From Nocardia sputorum (GTDB taxonomy: Bacteria > Actinomycetota > Actinomycetes > Mycobacteriales > Mycobacteriaceae), in the NCBI RefSeq assembly GCF_027924405.1, contig NZ_AP026978.1, positions 3,534,001-3,598,000 on the forward strand: a stretch of DNA of 64,000 bases, read 5' to 3'. The translations under genes were made by a program, and so were the position numbers. A model generated the notes under the pieces. That model was given only the letters and a program-made list of their open reading frames with translations, did not search any database and was not told the DNA's origin. This document shows positions 51,786-64,000 of the stretch, one piece after another (position 1 is the first letter of the stretch; every line of letters begins with the position of its first letter).

Positions 51786-53261
51786 GTGGACCATACACGA
51801 GCTCCTCTGCTGGAAGCGCTTGCCGACTATCACCGGCTGGGCCGGTACGGCTTCACGCCGCCCGGGCACCGGCAAGGACGCGGAACCGACGAACGCGTCC
51901 TGGACGTGATCGGCCGGGACGCCTTCGGCTCCGATGTGCTGGCCGTCGCAGGGCTGGACGACCGGCTCTCCCGCGGCGGCTATCTGGCCCGCGCCGAGGC
52001 GCTCATGGCCGACGCGGTGCGGGCGGAATCGGCGTTCTTCTCCACCTGCGGCAGTTCCCTGTCGGTCAAGGCGGCCATGATGACCGTAGCGGGCGGCCAC
52101 GACGGCGGCCTGCTCGTGGCGCGGGACAGTCACAAATCGGTCGTCGCCGGGCTCATCTTCTCCGGCGTCCAGCCGCGGTGGATCACGCCGCGCTGGGATG
52201 CCGAGATGCACTTCGCGCACCCGCCCTCGCCACAAGAGGTCCGCGAAGCCTGGGATGCCCACCCCGACGCCGCGGGCGCGCTGATCGTGAGCCCCAGTCC
52301 GTACGGCACCTGCGCCGACATCGCCGGCATCGCCGAGGTCTGCCACGAGCGGGGCAAGCCGCTCATCGTGGACGAAGCGTGGGGCGCGCATCTGCCGTTC
52401 CACGACGACCTGCCGACCTGGGCCATGGACGCCGGCGCGGATCTGTGCGTGGTCAGCGTGCACAAGATGGGCGCCGGGTTCGAACAGGGTTCGGTGTTCC
52501 ACCTGCAAGGTGATCTCGTCGACCCGATCCGGCTCAGCGAGTGCGCCGACCTGCTGATGACCACCAGCCCCAACGTCCTGGTCTACGCCGCGCTCGACGG
52601 CTGGCGCAGGCAGATGGTCGAACGTGGCCAGGAACTGCTCGGTGACGCGCTGCGGGTCGCCGAACAGGCCAGGCGGCAGCTCGCGGAGATCCCCGGTATC
52701 CAGGTGCTCGAAGACGAACTGCTCGGCACGGAAGCCTCACACGACCTCGACCGGCTCCAAGTCCTCATGGACGTGTCCGGCACCGGGGCCAGCGGCTATC
52801 AGGCCGCGGACTGGCTGCGTGAGCACCGGCGCATCGACATGGGTTTGAGCGATCACCGGCGTCTGCTCGCCACCCTGTCGCTCGCCGACGACAAGGACAC
52901 CGTCGACACCCTGATCGACGGCATCGCCGCCTGGCGCGACCAACTCGACGACCCCGACCCGCCGAGCATCGACCTGCCCTCGCCGGAAGACCTGCAGCTG
53001 GAATCGGTGATGTTGCCACGCGACGCGTTCTTCGGCCCGGTGGAGACGGTGGACGCGCGCGACGCCGTCGGCCGGATCGCCGCCGAGCAGCTCACGCCCT
53101 ACCCACCGGGCATACCGGTGGTCGTGCCCGGTGAACGCATCGACGGCGCCGTCGTCGACTACCTGCGCACCGGGCTGGACGCGGGCATGAACGTGCCGGA
53201 CGCCGCGGACTCGCGGCTGCGCACGATCCGGGTCGTCGCCCGCGGCCGAACCGGAAGTTGA
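51786..53261 (+). CDS. Orn/Lys/Arg decarboxylase family PLP enzyme
   Basis: A 491-residue fold-type I decarboxylase of the arginine/lysine/ornithine decarboxylase group, as in SpeA/Cad-like proteins of Gram-positives. TPPGHRQGRG opens the domain, STCGSSLSVKAAMM binds the phosphate, VDEAWGAHL supplies the PLP-ring Asp, and the Schiff-base Lys is in SVHKMGAGFEQGS. It is about half the size of mycobacterial Rv2531c. Polyamine or acid-stress functions fit the stress context. GTG start with a stress-type -10 box nine bases upstream; the flavodoxin-like gene follows after 22 bases. Confidence 0.9.
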   Translation: MDHTRAPLLEALADYHRLGRYGFTPPGHRQGRGTDERVLDVIGRDAFGSDVLAVAGLDDRLSRGGYLARAEALMADAVRAESAFFSTCGSSLSVKAAMMTVAGGHDGGLLVARDSHKSVVAGLIFSGVQPRWITPRWDAEMHFAHPPSPQEVREAWDAHPDAAGALIVSPSPYGTCADIAGIAEVCHERGKPLIVDEAWGAHLPFHDDLPTWAMDAGADLCVVSVHKMGAGFEQGSVFHLQGDLVDPIRLSECADLLMTTSPNVLVYAALDGWRRQMVERGQELLGDALRVAEQARRQLAEIPGIQVLEDELLGTEASHDLDRLQVLMDVSGTGASGYQAADWLREHRRIDMGLSDHRRLLATLSLADDKDTVDTLIDGIAAWRDQLDDPDPPSIDLPSPEDLQLESVMLPRDAFFGPVETVDARDAVGRIAAEQLTPYPPGIPVVVPGERIDGAVVDYLRTGLDAGMNVPDAADSRLRTIRVVARGRTGS

Positions 53262-53283
53262 TGTGGATCAGGAGGTTTCCTTC

Positions 53284-53895
53284 ATGGCCGGACCGACCGC
53301 CCTCGCGCTGGTGTGCACGCTGAAGAAGTCACCTGCCGAATCCAGCAGCGACCTCATCGCCCGGCAGGTGCTCGACGAGCTGGCCCAGCACGACGTGCCG
53401 GGCACGGCGCTGCGCGTGGTGGACTACGAGGTACTGCCCGGCGTCACCACCGACGAGGGGCCCGGCGACCAGTGGCCGTCGATCCGCGAGCGGATCGCCG
53501 CGGCCGACATCCTGCTGATCTCGACCCCCACGTGGGTGGGGCACATGTCGTCGGTGGCGCAGCGAGTGCTCGAGCGCCTGGACGCCGAGCTGTCCGAGAC
53601 CGACGACGAGGGGCGTCCCGCGATGGTCGGCAAGGTGGCCACGGTGGCGGTGGTCGGCAACGAGGACGGCGCGCACAAGATCGTCGCCGATCTGTACCAA
53701 GGGCTCAACGACATCGGATTCACCATCCCCGCGCAGGGCTGCACATACTGGAACGATCAAGCCATGGGCGGCACCGACTACCAGGATCTGGACTCGGTGC
53801 CCAAGGCCGTCGCCTCGGCCACCGCGGCGCTGGCCCGAAACGCCGCACACCTGGCCCGGGTGCTGAGCGCCCAGCAGTACCCGCCCGCCGGATGA
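53284..53895 (+). CDS. Flavodoxin-fold NAD(P)H-dependent reductase
   Basis: A 203-residue flavodoxin-fold protein of the NADPH-dependent FMN reductase group. ALVCTLKKSPAESSSD is the phosphate-binding start and LISTPTWVGHMSSVAQRVLERLD the flavin-contacting loop. Likely reduces quinones or azo compounds with FMN. ATG 53284 is set by AGGAGG (53270-53275). Co-transcribed with the decarboxylase. Confidence 0.85.
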   Translation: MAGPTALALVCTLKKSPAESSSDLIARQVLDELAQHDVPGTALRVVDYEVLPGVTTDEGPGDQWPSIRERIAAADILLISTPTWVGHMSSVAQRVLERLDAELSETDDEGRPAMVGKVATVAVVGNEDGAHKIVADLYQGLNDIGFTIPAQGCTYWNDQAMGGTDYQDLDSVPKAVASATAALARNAAHLARVLSAQQYPPAG

Positions 53896-53905
53896 CTTCC
53901 GCCCG

Positions 53906-53946
53906 TGATCGCGCCGGCGCCCCCTCCGGGTGCCGGCGCGATCACG
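53906..53946. terminator. Bidirectional hairpin terminator
   Basis: Perfect 14-bp stem GTGATCGCGCCGGC (53906-53919) and GCCGGCGCGATCAC (53933-53946) with a C/G-rich loop, between the convergent flavodoxin-like and hemerythrin genes. Confidence 0.9.
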
Positions 53947-53949
53947 TGG

Positions 53950-54450
53950 TCAGGCGAGGACGGCGTCGACGGTCTTCTTCAAGGCCGACGGCTGCGCGGG
54001 CGAGGTCGGCGCCTTCTTCCTGAGTTCCTGCATGCGCGCGCCGATCTCCTGCAGTTGCTTGCGTCCCAGCTGCTCGCGCACCTTCGGGAACCACTCGTTC
54101 TCTTCCTCGTCGATGTGATGATCGACGTTCTCGATCAGCACGGTGGTCTTGGCGGTGAAGTGCTCGTCGTCGGGCTTCATCGTCGCCAGCTCGGTGACCA
54201 GCACGTCGGCGACGTGATGCTCCTCGTAGGACTCCAGGATGTCCTCCTCGAGGTCGGGAACGAGTTTTCGCACCTCGGGGTACATGCACTCGTTCTCGAG
54301 ATAGGTGTGCACGGTGAGCGCCTCGATGATCTTCTTCACCACGTCGCCCTTGGTTTCGACGGCGTCGTCGCCCGCCTTCTCGAACTGGCGGAACAGCTTC
54401 CGGATCGCCTTGTGGTCGTCGCGAAGCAGCACGATCGCGTCGGTGGTCAT
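53950..54450 (-). CDS. Hemerythrin domain-containing protein
   Basis: A 166-residue protein with an N-terminal four-helix hemerythrin fold. LLRDDHKAIRKLF, ALTVHTYLENECMYPEV, YEEHHVADVL and NVDHHIDEEENEWFP hold the diiron His/Glu ligands. The Lys/Ala C-terminus resembles that of actinobacterial hemerythrin-like stress proteins. It differs from the hemerythrin at 43160 and is not a recent duplicate. A GTTT-N15-GGGAAT promoter lies upstream; AAGGAGAAAG precedes the ATG. Confidence 0.9.
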   Translation of the reverse strand: MTTDAIVLLRDDHKAIRKLFRQFEKAGDDAVETKGDVVKKIIEALTVHTYLENECMYPEVRKLVPDLEEDILESYEEHHVADVLVTELATMKPDDEHFTAKTTVLIENVDHHIDEEENEWFPKVREQLGRKQLQEIGARMQELRKKAPTSPAQPSALKKTVDAVLA

Positions 54451-54489
54451 CGCTTTCTCCTTGCATCGGGGGCCGAGTCTTCTGCCGAC

Positions 54490-54514
54490 ATTCCCGGCGC
54501 CACGCCGCCGAAAC
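54490..54514 (-). promoter_or_regulatory. SigF/SigB-type promoter (GTTT-N15-GGGAAT) of the hemerythrin gene
   Basis: On the minus strand GTTT (54514-54511), 15 bases, GGGAAT (54495-54490), 39 bases before the ATG at 54450. Confidence 0.7.
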
Positions 54515-54589
54515 CGCGGTGTGCGCCGTGCGGCGCACCTCGTCGCCGGCCGTATGGTGAACAGGCAGCGAACACAGGAAAGGACGAAG

Positions 54590-55078
54590 ATGCCCCACGC
54601 GGACGATTACGCACAGGAACTGGCCGAATTGGCGCAGGAGGCGGAGATCACCGTGGCGGTCGCCGAATCGCTCACCTCCGGACGGCTTTCGGCCACTCTG
54701 GGCGCCGCGCCGAATTCCTCCGACTGGTTCCGCGGCGGCCTCGTGGCCTACAGCACGGAGGTCAAGCAGACCGTTCTGGGAGTGCCCGACGTGCCGGTGG
54801 TGTCGCGAATCGCGGCCGAAGCGATGGCCACGGGTGTCCGGAAACTGCTGAAAGCAGGTGTGGCCGTGGCGGTCACCGGTGCGGGCGGCCCGGATCCGCA
54901 GGACGGCCAGCCGCCGGGGTCGGTGTGGTTCGCGATCGCAGGCGAGCAGGGCGTGCGGGCCTGGCACCGTCAGTTCGACGGCGAACCCGCGGACGTGGTG
55001 GAGCAGACCGTCGCCTGCGCCACCGAAACGCTGCTCGACACCGTCCGGTCGCTGGGCCGGGATGGCTCGCCGTCGTGA
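54590..55078 (+). CDS. CinA C-terminal family protein (nicotinamide-nucleotide amidohydrolase PncC-like)
   Basis: A 162-residue stand-alone CinA C-terminal domain. VAVAESLTSGRLSATLG is the catalytic Ser region, YSTEVKQTVLGV follows, and VTGAGGPDPQDGQPPGSVW is the conserved glycine loop. PncC enzymes deamidate NMN to NaMN in NAD salvage. AGGAAAGGA precedes ATG 54590. Divergent from the hemerythrin gene and convergent with the CDGSH gene. Confidence 0.9.
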   Translation: MPHADDYAQELAELAQEAEITVAVAESLTSGRLSATLGAAPNSSDWFRGGLVAYSTEVKQTVLGVPDVPVVSRIAAEAMATGVRKLLKAGVAVAVTGAGGPDPQDGQPPGSVWFAIAGEQGVRAWHRQFDGEPADVVEQTVACATETLLDTVRSLGRDGSPS

Positions 55079-55085
55079 CCCGCGG

Positions 55086-55295
55086 TCACGTCGAGCGGCG
55101 CCGCTTGCGGTGGCTGGTGTCGCAGAACGGGTAGTTCTTCGAGCGCTTGCACAAGCACAGCGCCACCACGAACCGGTCGGACCGGACCGTCCGGCCGTCC
55201 GCGGTCACGAACTCGACCGGGCCCTCGATCAACGCGGGGCCGTCGGCGGTGAGCGTCACCCGCCGCCACTGCTCATTGCCGGATGCGGTCGGCAC
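55086..55295 (-). CDS. CDGSH iron-sulfur domain protein
   Basis: A 69-residue protein. CLCKRSKNYPFCDTSH is the C-x-C-x8-C-x2-H (CDGSH) motif, which binds a [2Fe-2S] cluster with three Cys and one His. Probably a small electron-transfer or redox-sensor protein. Its 5' end overlaps the methyltransferase 3' end by 23 bases on the same strand, so the genes are translationally linked. Confidence 0.9.
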   Translation of the reverse strand: MPTASGNEQWRRVTLTADGPALIEGPVEFVTADGRTVRSDRFVVALCLCKRSKNYPFCDTSHRKRRRST

Positions 55296-55926
55296 GGATC
55301 ACCACCAGGTCTTCCATTCGCTGACCGGGTCCGATCAACCCGGCCGATTCCAGCCATTCCGCGCGGCGGCGCAGCACCGGCCCGAACGGCACGGTCGCCC
55401 GTGCCACGATCGCGGCCTTGAGCTCCCGCTCCCGCAACTGGGCCAACGTCTTGTCGGGATCGCTCAACGCCGAATGCACGATCAACGCGACGCCCCGCGG
55501 TTTCAGCAGGGTGGGCAGCGACGCGCACAACTGGTCGAGGATCGCTCTCCCCCCGGCTCCGGCGTCCCACGCGCGGGCGAGGCCGCGGCTGTCGGTGCCC
55601 TCGGGAGCGGGCACGTAGGGCGGGTTGGCCAGCACCAGATCGAAACTGCGCCCGCCGAGGACCGCCGCGAAATCCCCGCGCAGCACCTCGGCGTCGATCC
55701 CGCGCAGCCGGCAGTTCAACCAGGCGGACACGACAGCGGCGCGGGAGACGTCCACCGCCGTCACCCGCGCGGCTCCCGTGTACGCGGCGGCGACGGCCAA
55801 AGCGCCGGTGCCGGTACACACGTCCAACGCATGCCCGCCGTGCGGCACGCCCGCCTCGGACAGGGCACGGACGAGCAACCAGGTGTCCAGCTGCGGCGGA
55901 TAGACGCCGGGAGGTCGAATCAACAT
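55273..55926 (-). CDS. HemK2/MTQ2-type class I methyltransferase
   Basis: A 217-residue SAM-dependent methyltransferase. LDVCTGTGALAVAAA is SAM motif I, and LANPPYVPAPEG is the NPPY catalytic motif shared by glutamine- or adenine-modifying N-methyltransferases. The MTQ2/HemK2 group modifies release-factor glutamine in eukaryotes; in this actinobacterial context the target is unknown. ATG 55926 is used, with GTG 55929 as the alternative. Lies between the CDGSH and diiron-oxidase-like genes in a fixed trio. Confidence 0.85.
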   Translation of the reverse strand: MLIRPPGVYPPQLDTWLLVRALSEAGVPHGGHALDVCTGTGALAVAAAYTGAARVTAVDVSRAAVVSAWLNCRLRGIDAEVLRGDFAAVLGGRSFDLVLANPPYVPAPEGTDSRGLARAWDAGAGGRAILDQLCASLPTLLKPRGVALIVHSALSDPDKTLAQLRERELKAAIVARATVPFGPVLRRRAEWLESAGLIGPGQRMEDLVVIRADRIRQ

Positions 55927-55957
55927 CACATTCAGCGGATAGCCCGCCGAGCGCTGC

Positions 55958-56974
55958 TTAATCCCGCGCGCCGCCCGGGCCGCCGCCGGTAGCCCGCAAC
56001 GAGCTGCCACCGCAGCGCCACGCCGCCAGCACATGATCGGCGAATCGGTCCTCCAGCAGGTTCGTCACCTGGATGCCGAAGGCCACCGACTCCGTCAGCG
56101 CGGGTTCGCGCCGCAGCAGGTCACCGATCACACCGGTGCGCATGACCTGCTCGTGCACCGCGTCGGCTTCGACGTGTTCGCGATAGAACAGCAGACACGC
56201 CGGATCGGCGTCCAACCGCTCCAACGCCTCCACCAGGCGCTGAGCGCCGGGCGGGGAGGTGATCTCCACCGTCGCGAAATGACCGACCAGCGCGCCGCGC
56301 CACGAGCGATGCAGCCCGAACAGCGACATCATGTTCACCAGCGCGAGCATCGGCGCGGGAACCGCGTCCAGATAGTGCAGATAGTCCGGGTTCAGCCCGG
56401 CGCCGGCCAGCAGATCGGCATACAGCTGCGCGTGCACGCGTTCGCCGCGCCCGCCGCCGAACTCGTCGAACTCGACAGCGACCAGCGACGCCTTGGCTTG
56501 GCCCCGCAGCCGGGGAATCACCCAGGCGTAGGGGTCGGCCTCTTTGTGGTGATAGATCGAACGATGCACGAAGTATTCGCGCATCTGCCACCACTCGCCC
56601 TCCTCGCGCAGGAAACCGCTCAGTCCCTCCGGCTCGGCCGGGGTGACCAGCAACTGTTCGAGTTCCGCGTCCAGATCCGCTCCCCCCGGCACGTCGTCGC
56701 GCAGCGCCCCGAGGAACCGCTGCTCCATCGCGGCTCGCAGACCCAGCAGACCCGGGTCCCATTCCCACCCGGCATCGACCGGACCGAAACCGTGATAGTG
56801 CAGCTCGTAGCAGGTGTGCAGGGCCAGATGCAGGTCCTCGCCGTACGGGTCCACCGCACCCAGCCCCGGCACCGGCCCGCCCGGCCTGCCGCGCAGTAGC
56901 TCCACCACCGCCTCCGACAGCTCGCCGCGCGGGCGGGGCAGATCTTGCTGCTGGGGGTCGATCATCACCGTCAT
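55958..56974 (-). CDS. Iron-containing redox enzyme family protein (heme-oxygenase-like diiron fold)
   Basis: A 338-residue helical protein of the heme-oxygenase-like diiron oxidase superfamily. Candidate metal ligands lie in REYFVHRSIYHHKE, AVEFDEFGGGRGERVH and FYREHVEADAVHEQ, which follow the E-x6-H / D-E-x2-H pattern of this fold. Members oxidise fatty acids, amino acids or amines. It is the first gene of a minus-strand trio with the methyltransferase and CDGSH protein, which could provide the electron and modification steps. Confidence 0.85.
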   Translation of the reverse strand: MTVMIDPQQQDLPRPRGELSEAVVELLRGRPGGPVPGLGAVDPYGEDLHLALHTCYELHYHGFGPVDAGWEWDPGLLGLRAAMEQRFLGALRDDVPGGADLDAELEQLLVTPAEPEGLSGFLREEGEWWQMREYFVHRSIYHHKEADPYAWVIPRLRGQAKASLVAVEFDEFGGGRGERVHAQLYADLLAGAGLNPDYLHYLDAVPAPMLALVNMMSLFGLHRSWRGALVGHFATVEITSPPGAQRLVEALERLDADPACLLFYREHVEADAVHEQVMRTGVIGDLLRREPALTESVAFGIQVTNLLEDRFADHVLAAWRCGGSSLRATGGGPGGARD

Positions 56975-57009
56975 ACCGGTCGCTTACCCCGGCCCGGCGA
57001 CGTTATCGC

Positions 57010-57345
57010 TTATCCGTTCGCCTTCTTGTACGCCTCGACGACCTCGGCGGAGATCCGTCCCCGCGCCGACACATCGATGCCGTTCTTGCGCGCCCATTCC
57101 CGGATCACCGTGGCCTGTTCCCGATCGTTCGCCGACCGCAGGACCCCGCCGCGGCCGCGGCGCGCACGACCGACCTTGCGGGCATACGGAACCCACTGTT
57201 CGAAGAATCCGCGCAACTGGCCGGCATTCTCCGTCGACAAGTCCATCTCGTAGGCCACGCCGTCCACGGCGAAAGACACGGTTTCCTCGGCCTGAGACTT
57301 GCCGTCGTAGTCATCGACCAGTGTCACGACGACCTTGCGTGCCAT
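57010..57345 (-). CDS. lsr2: Lsr2 family nucleoid-associated protein
   Basis: A 111-residue Lsr2/H-NS-like protein. [15 protein letters not shown] begins the dimerisation domain; the linker [12 protein letters not shown] leads to the DNA-binding domain [25 protein letters not shown] with the RGR AT-minor-groove clamp. Such proteins silence AT-rich, foreign DNA. It is 35 bases upstream of the diiron-oxidase-like gene, not beside the lysS/clpC genes of the mycobacterial lsr2, so it may be a paralogue. AAGGGA precedes the ATG. Confidence 0.93.
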   Translation of the reverse strand: MARKVVVTLVDDYDGKSQAEETVSFAVDGVAYEMDLSTENAGQLRGFFEQWVPYARKVGRARRGRGGVLRSANDREQATVIREWARKNGIDVSARGRISAEVVEAYKKANG

Positions 57346-58167
57346 AGAGATAATCCCTTCACGGTTACCGAGCGCGTGCAGTCGAAAAAACATTCGTAGC
57401 CAGTAGATAACAGATCAGTTCCGCCCACCGGACGGCGGGGGTCCCCCACCGCGGCACGGAGCGCGTCGCAACCGGCGACGCACCAGCGGCGACCGTCGAG
57501 CCTCCACATATTGCCCGCGCACCCGGCCCGGCCGCAAACGGCCCCTCGGCGAATTGCCGAATCCGGCCGCGTCGACGGAGCCGCATTTCACCGGAGCCGG
57601 TCCACACTGCTGCCGGTCGAATTCAGTCGGCGACCTTCTGCCACACCGAGACGTGCCCGCGGCTTTCGCCGGTGAACGGCTCCCGCGTCCATCCTTCCCA
57701 GCGTTCACGCAGCCGCAGACCGGCCGGCTCGGTCATCAGGTCCAGCTCGGCGGGCCACACATAGCGGAACGGGATCCCGCACCCGGGCACCGTAACGTGC
57801 CGAAATCGGTTGTGCCCCCCATTTTTCGGGGCATACCGGCTCCCACCGTTGAGAAGTTCACGACTCCTCTTCCGCCTAGTCTGGACGGCGCCCGGTCGAG
57901 GCGGAATACTGGCCTGCGCCGGTTTCGCAGGAACCGACCATGCCGGGTGCGGGTAGCCGGTCGGTTCACGGTTCGGACGAAAGGATCATCTCTCGATTCT
58001 GCAGGCAGGCAATCGGCCCGTTGAGGACGGCGGGGGGCCGAGTACCGTTCCGAACTCTGTCGAGCGAGTGGGACATCCGCGGGAGGCGGACCCCACAACG
58101 AACCAGATGTCGGCCGATTCACCGAACTCGGCCCGACGAGCCCAGTGCACGAGCGGAAGTCGATAGT
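57346..58167. other. Long intergenic stretch between lsr2 and the glycosyltransferase
   Basis: About 820 bases with no intact gene. It contains a methyltransferase C-terminal remnant (minus strand, 57623-57775) and a TGCCCC/GGGGCA inverted pair (57813-57833) around a T-rich loop. The AT content rises near 57365-57420, upstream of lsr2, and it must also contain the lsr2 and glycosyltransferase promoters. Confidence 0.5.
57623..57775 (-). pseudogene. C-terminal remnant of a class I SAM-dependent methyltransferase
   Basis: The minus strand reads IPFRYVWPAELDLM, AGLRLRERWEGW, REPFTGESRGHVSVW then a stop. This is the standard C-terminal segment of actinobacterial class I methyltransferases. The preceding codons (RHVTVPGCG) do not continue the family and no SAM-binding motif is present, so only about 50 codons remain. 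Confidence 0.65.
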
Positions 58168-59460
58168 ATGCGTGTGGCCTTGTTGCCCGCAGGTACCAGG
58201 GGCGATCATCAACCGTATCTCGCTTTGGCGCACGAATTCCGCGCCCGCGGGCACGACGTGGCGATCACCGCCACCCGCAATCAGGCGCACATCGTGCGCA
58301 ACGCGAATTTCGAACCGCAGGTGATTCCCTTCGACGCCGCGGAACTGCTCGAGACGACCGCGGCCAAACGCGCTTTGGCCTCCGGCAAGACACTGCCGTT
58401 CGTGCGCATCATGCTCGACACGGTGAAGATCATCGAAGGCGAGCGGGGCGTCGCGATGCACGAAGTGCTCGCGGAGACCTGCGCGGACGCCGATGTCGTC
58501 GTCGCCTGCGCGTCCACGCTGCCGTGGGCGATGGAGTTCCGCGAGAAGACCGGGACGCCGGTGCTCGGCTGCCTGCCCTATCCGCTGGAACGCACCGACG
58601 AGTTCCCGTCGTCGTTCATGGCGAAGAACATGACCTCCTCGCGGCTGCTGTCGCGGGCGACCTACAGTCTCTTCGAATTGTCCTACACGTTCCTGTACCG
58701 CAAGGTCGACCGGCAATTGCGGCAGCAGATGGGTCTGCCGGGCAGGCCGCGCAATCCGTTCCGGCGACTACGTGCCGAGCAGATACCGCTGGTCCACATG
58801 GTCAGTCCCGTGCTGTTGCCGAAGCCGCACGATTGGCCGGAACGCGCGACGATCGTCGGCGCCTCCGTTCTGCCGCCCGCGCTGCGGGACGCCTGGGGTG
58901 AAGCGGTCGTCGACCCGGAACTCGACGCGTGGCTCGACGAAGGGGAACCACCGATCTATTTCTGCATGACCGGAATGCCCGTGCTCGATCCGGTGGAATG
59001 CCGCGAGATGATCGCGACGGTCTGCGCGCGCTTGGGAGCGCGGGCGCTGGTCACGGTGAAAGGCGAGGGATTCCCGAAAGGATTCAGCGCCGACCGCTCC
59101 CTGTTGATCATCGATTCGTTCGACTACGACCGCGTGCTGCCGCGCTGCAGCGCCGTCGTGCACCACGGCGGCAGCGGGAACACCCACGACGTGGTGCGGG
59201 CGGGGATCCCGGCCGTGGTGATCCCGGTGCACAGCGATCAGTTCTTCTACGGGTGGCGCATCGCCGCGCTCGGCATCGGAGCGACCTTCCCGTATCGCAC
59301 GATCACCACCGACCGCTTGCATCGAGCGCTGGCGCAGGCCCTGACGCCGCGGGTGCGGCAGCGTGCGGCGGAGATCGGCCGCACGGTCGCGGCGGAGAAC
59401 GGTGTGCTCGCCGCGGTCGACGCCGTGGAGAAATCGGCTGCCGCGACCACCCGACCATGA
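58168..59460 (+). CDS. GT1-family glycosyltransferase (MGT/UGT-like)
   Basis: A 430-residue GT-B glycosyltransferase. LLPAGTRGDHQPYLALAHEFRARGHDV starts the acceptor domain. HHGGSGNTHDVVRAGIPAVVIPVHSDQF is the nucleotide-sugar donor motif. It resembles the rhamnosyl/glucosyl transferases that decorate mycobacterial glycopeptidolipids and phenolic glycolipids (Gtf/Rv2962c type). It lies 85 bases upstream of the polyketide synthase on the same strand, so it probably glycosylates that product. Confidence 0.88.
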   Translation: MRVALLPAGTRGDHQPYLALAHEFRARGHDVAITATRNQAHIVRNANFEPQVIPFDAAELLETTAAKRALASGKTLPFVRIMLDTVKIIEGERGVAMHEVLAETCADADVVVACASTLPWAMEFREKTGTPVLGCLPYPLERTDEFPSSFMAKNMTSSRLLSRATYSLFELSYTFLYRKVDRQLRQQMGLPGRPRNPFRRLRAEQIPLVHMVSPVLLPKPHDWPERATIVGASVLPPALRDAWGEAVVDPELDAWLDEGEPPIYFCMTGMPVLDPVECREMIATVCARLGARALVTVKGEGFPKGFSADRSLLIIDSFDYDRVLPRCSAVVHHGGSGNTHDVVRAGIPAVVIPVHSDQFFYGWRIAALGIGATFPYRTITTDRLHRALAQALTPRVRQRAAEIGRTVAAENGVLAAVDAVEKSAAATTRP

Positions 59461-59545
59461 GCCGCCGGTCGGCCCGCGGGCGATCCCGGCGTCGTCCGGC
59501 GCGCGCACGACAACCGTGACAGTCGAGTTCCGAAGGTTGAACCGC

Positions 59546-64000
<4,455 letters not shown>

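Noticed and set aside
56975..57008. SigF-like -10 box (GGGTAA) upstream of the diiron-oxidase-like gene
   Set aside because: No GTTT-like box at 15-17 bases upstream, so it does not meet the pattern used for the other promoters.

Overview
The window is high-GC actinobacterial DNA and most likely comes from Nocardia or a close relative in Mycobacteriales. The evidence is the gene order uppP - histidine phosphatase - DUF3090 - SCO1664-family - mshC (the mycobacterial Rv2136c-Rv2130c neighbourhood), mycothiol synthesis, an actinobacterial 20S proteasome beta subunit, Lsr2, many TetR regulators, FadD/FAAL lipid enzymes and F420/LLM oxidoreductases. No rRNA, tRNA, CRISPR array, intact IS element or prophage was seen.

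Layout. 0-6.3 kb: conserved core block (undecaprenyl-PP phosphatase, phosphatase, DUF3090, SCO1664-family protein, mycothiol ligase MshC, MBL-fold hydrolase). 6.3-20 kb: lipid and redox block. It holds an acyl-CoA ligase, a crotonase with its TetR, a second TetR, a CPA1 antiporter fused to a UBP zinc finger, a MEST-like hydrolase, and a TetR whose palindromic operator is repeated in front of a crotonase plus molybdopterin-oxidoreductase operon. A second molybdopterin oxidoreductase faces that operon. 20-26 kb: looser accessory stretch with AT-richer spacers, a GNAT, a YczE-type membrane protein, a degenerate histidine phosphatase, a MetE-like protein, a P-loop kinase and a YdjM-like membrane hydrolase. 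26-41 kb: strictosidine-synthase-like protein, lipase, secreted GH1 glycosidase, a proteasome beta subunit without an alpha partner, LLM/VOC oxidoreductases, a TetR-SDR-VOC-LLM cluster, and XRE plus fructosamine-kinase-like genes.

41-55 kb looks like a general-stress and redox-homeostasis block: small membrane proteins, SDR, two hemerythrins, a pyruvate-oxidase-like ThDP enzyme, a giant P-type ATPase, a zinc alcohol dehydrogenase, an Orn/Lys/Arg decarboxylase, a flavodoxin-like reductase and CinA. At least six promoters here fit the mycobacterial SigF / Bacillus SigB pattern (GTTT-like box, exactly 15 bases, GGGTA-like box), which suggests one stress regulon. 55-57 kb: CDGSH protein - methyltransferase - heme-oxygenase-like diiron protein, then Lsr2. 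57.4-64 kb: an 820-base spacer with a methyltransferase remnant, a GT1 glycosyltransferase, and a FAAL-ACP-KS-AT polyketide synthase that runs off the right edge; together these suggest a glycosylated lipid or polyketide.

Transcription start architecture is striking. More than a dozen genes have a TANNNT hexamer followed by exactly six or seven bases and then the start codon, with no Shine-Dalgarno sequence, which indicates leaderless mRNAs. Several convergent gene pairs are separated by long perfect hairpins. Gene remnants (formate dehydrogenase C-terminus, methyltransferase C-terminus, possibly a recombinase C-terminus) mark past rearrangements.
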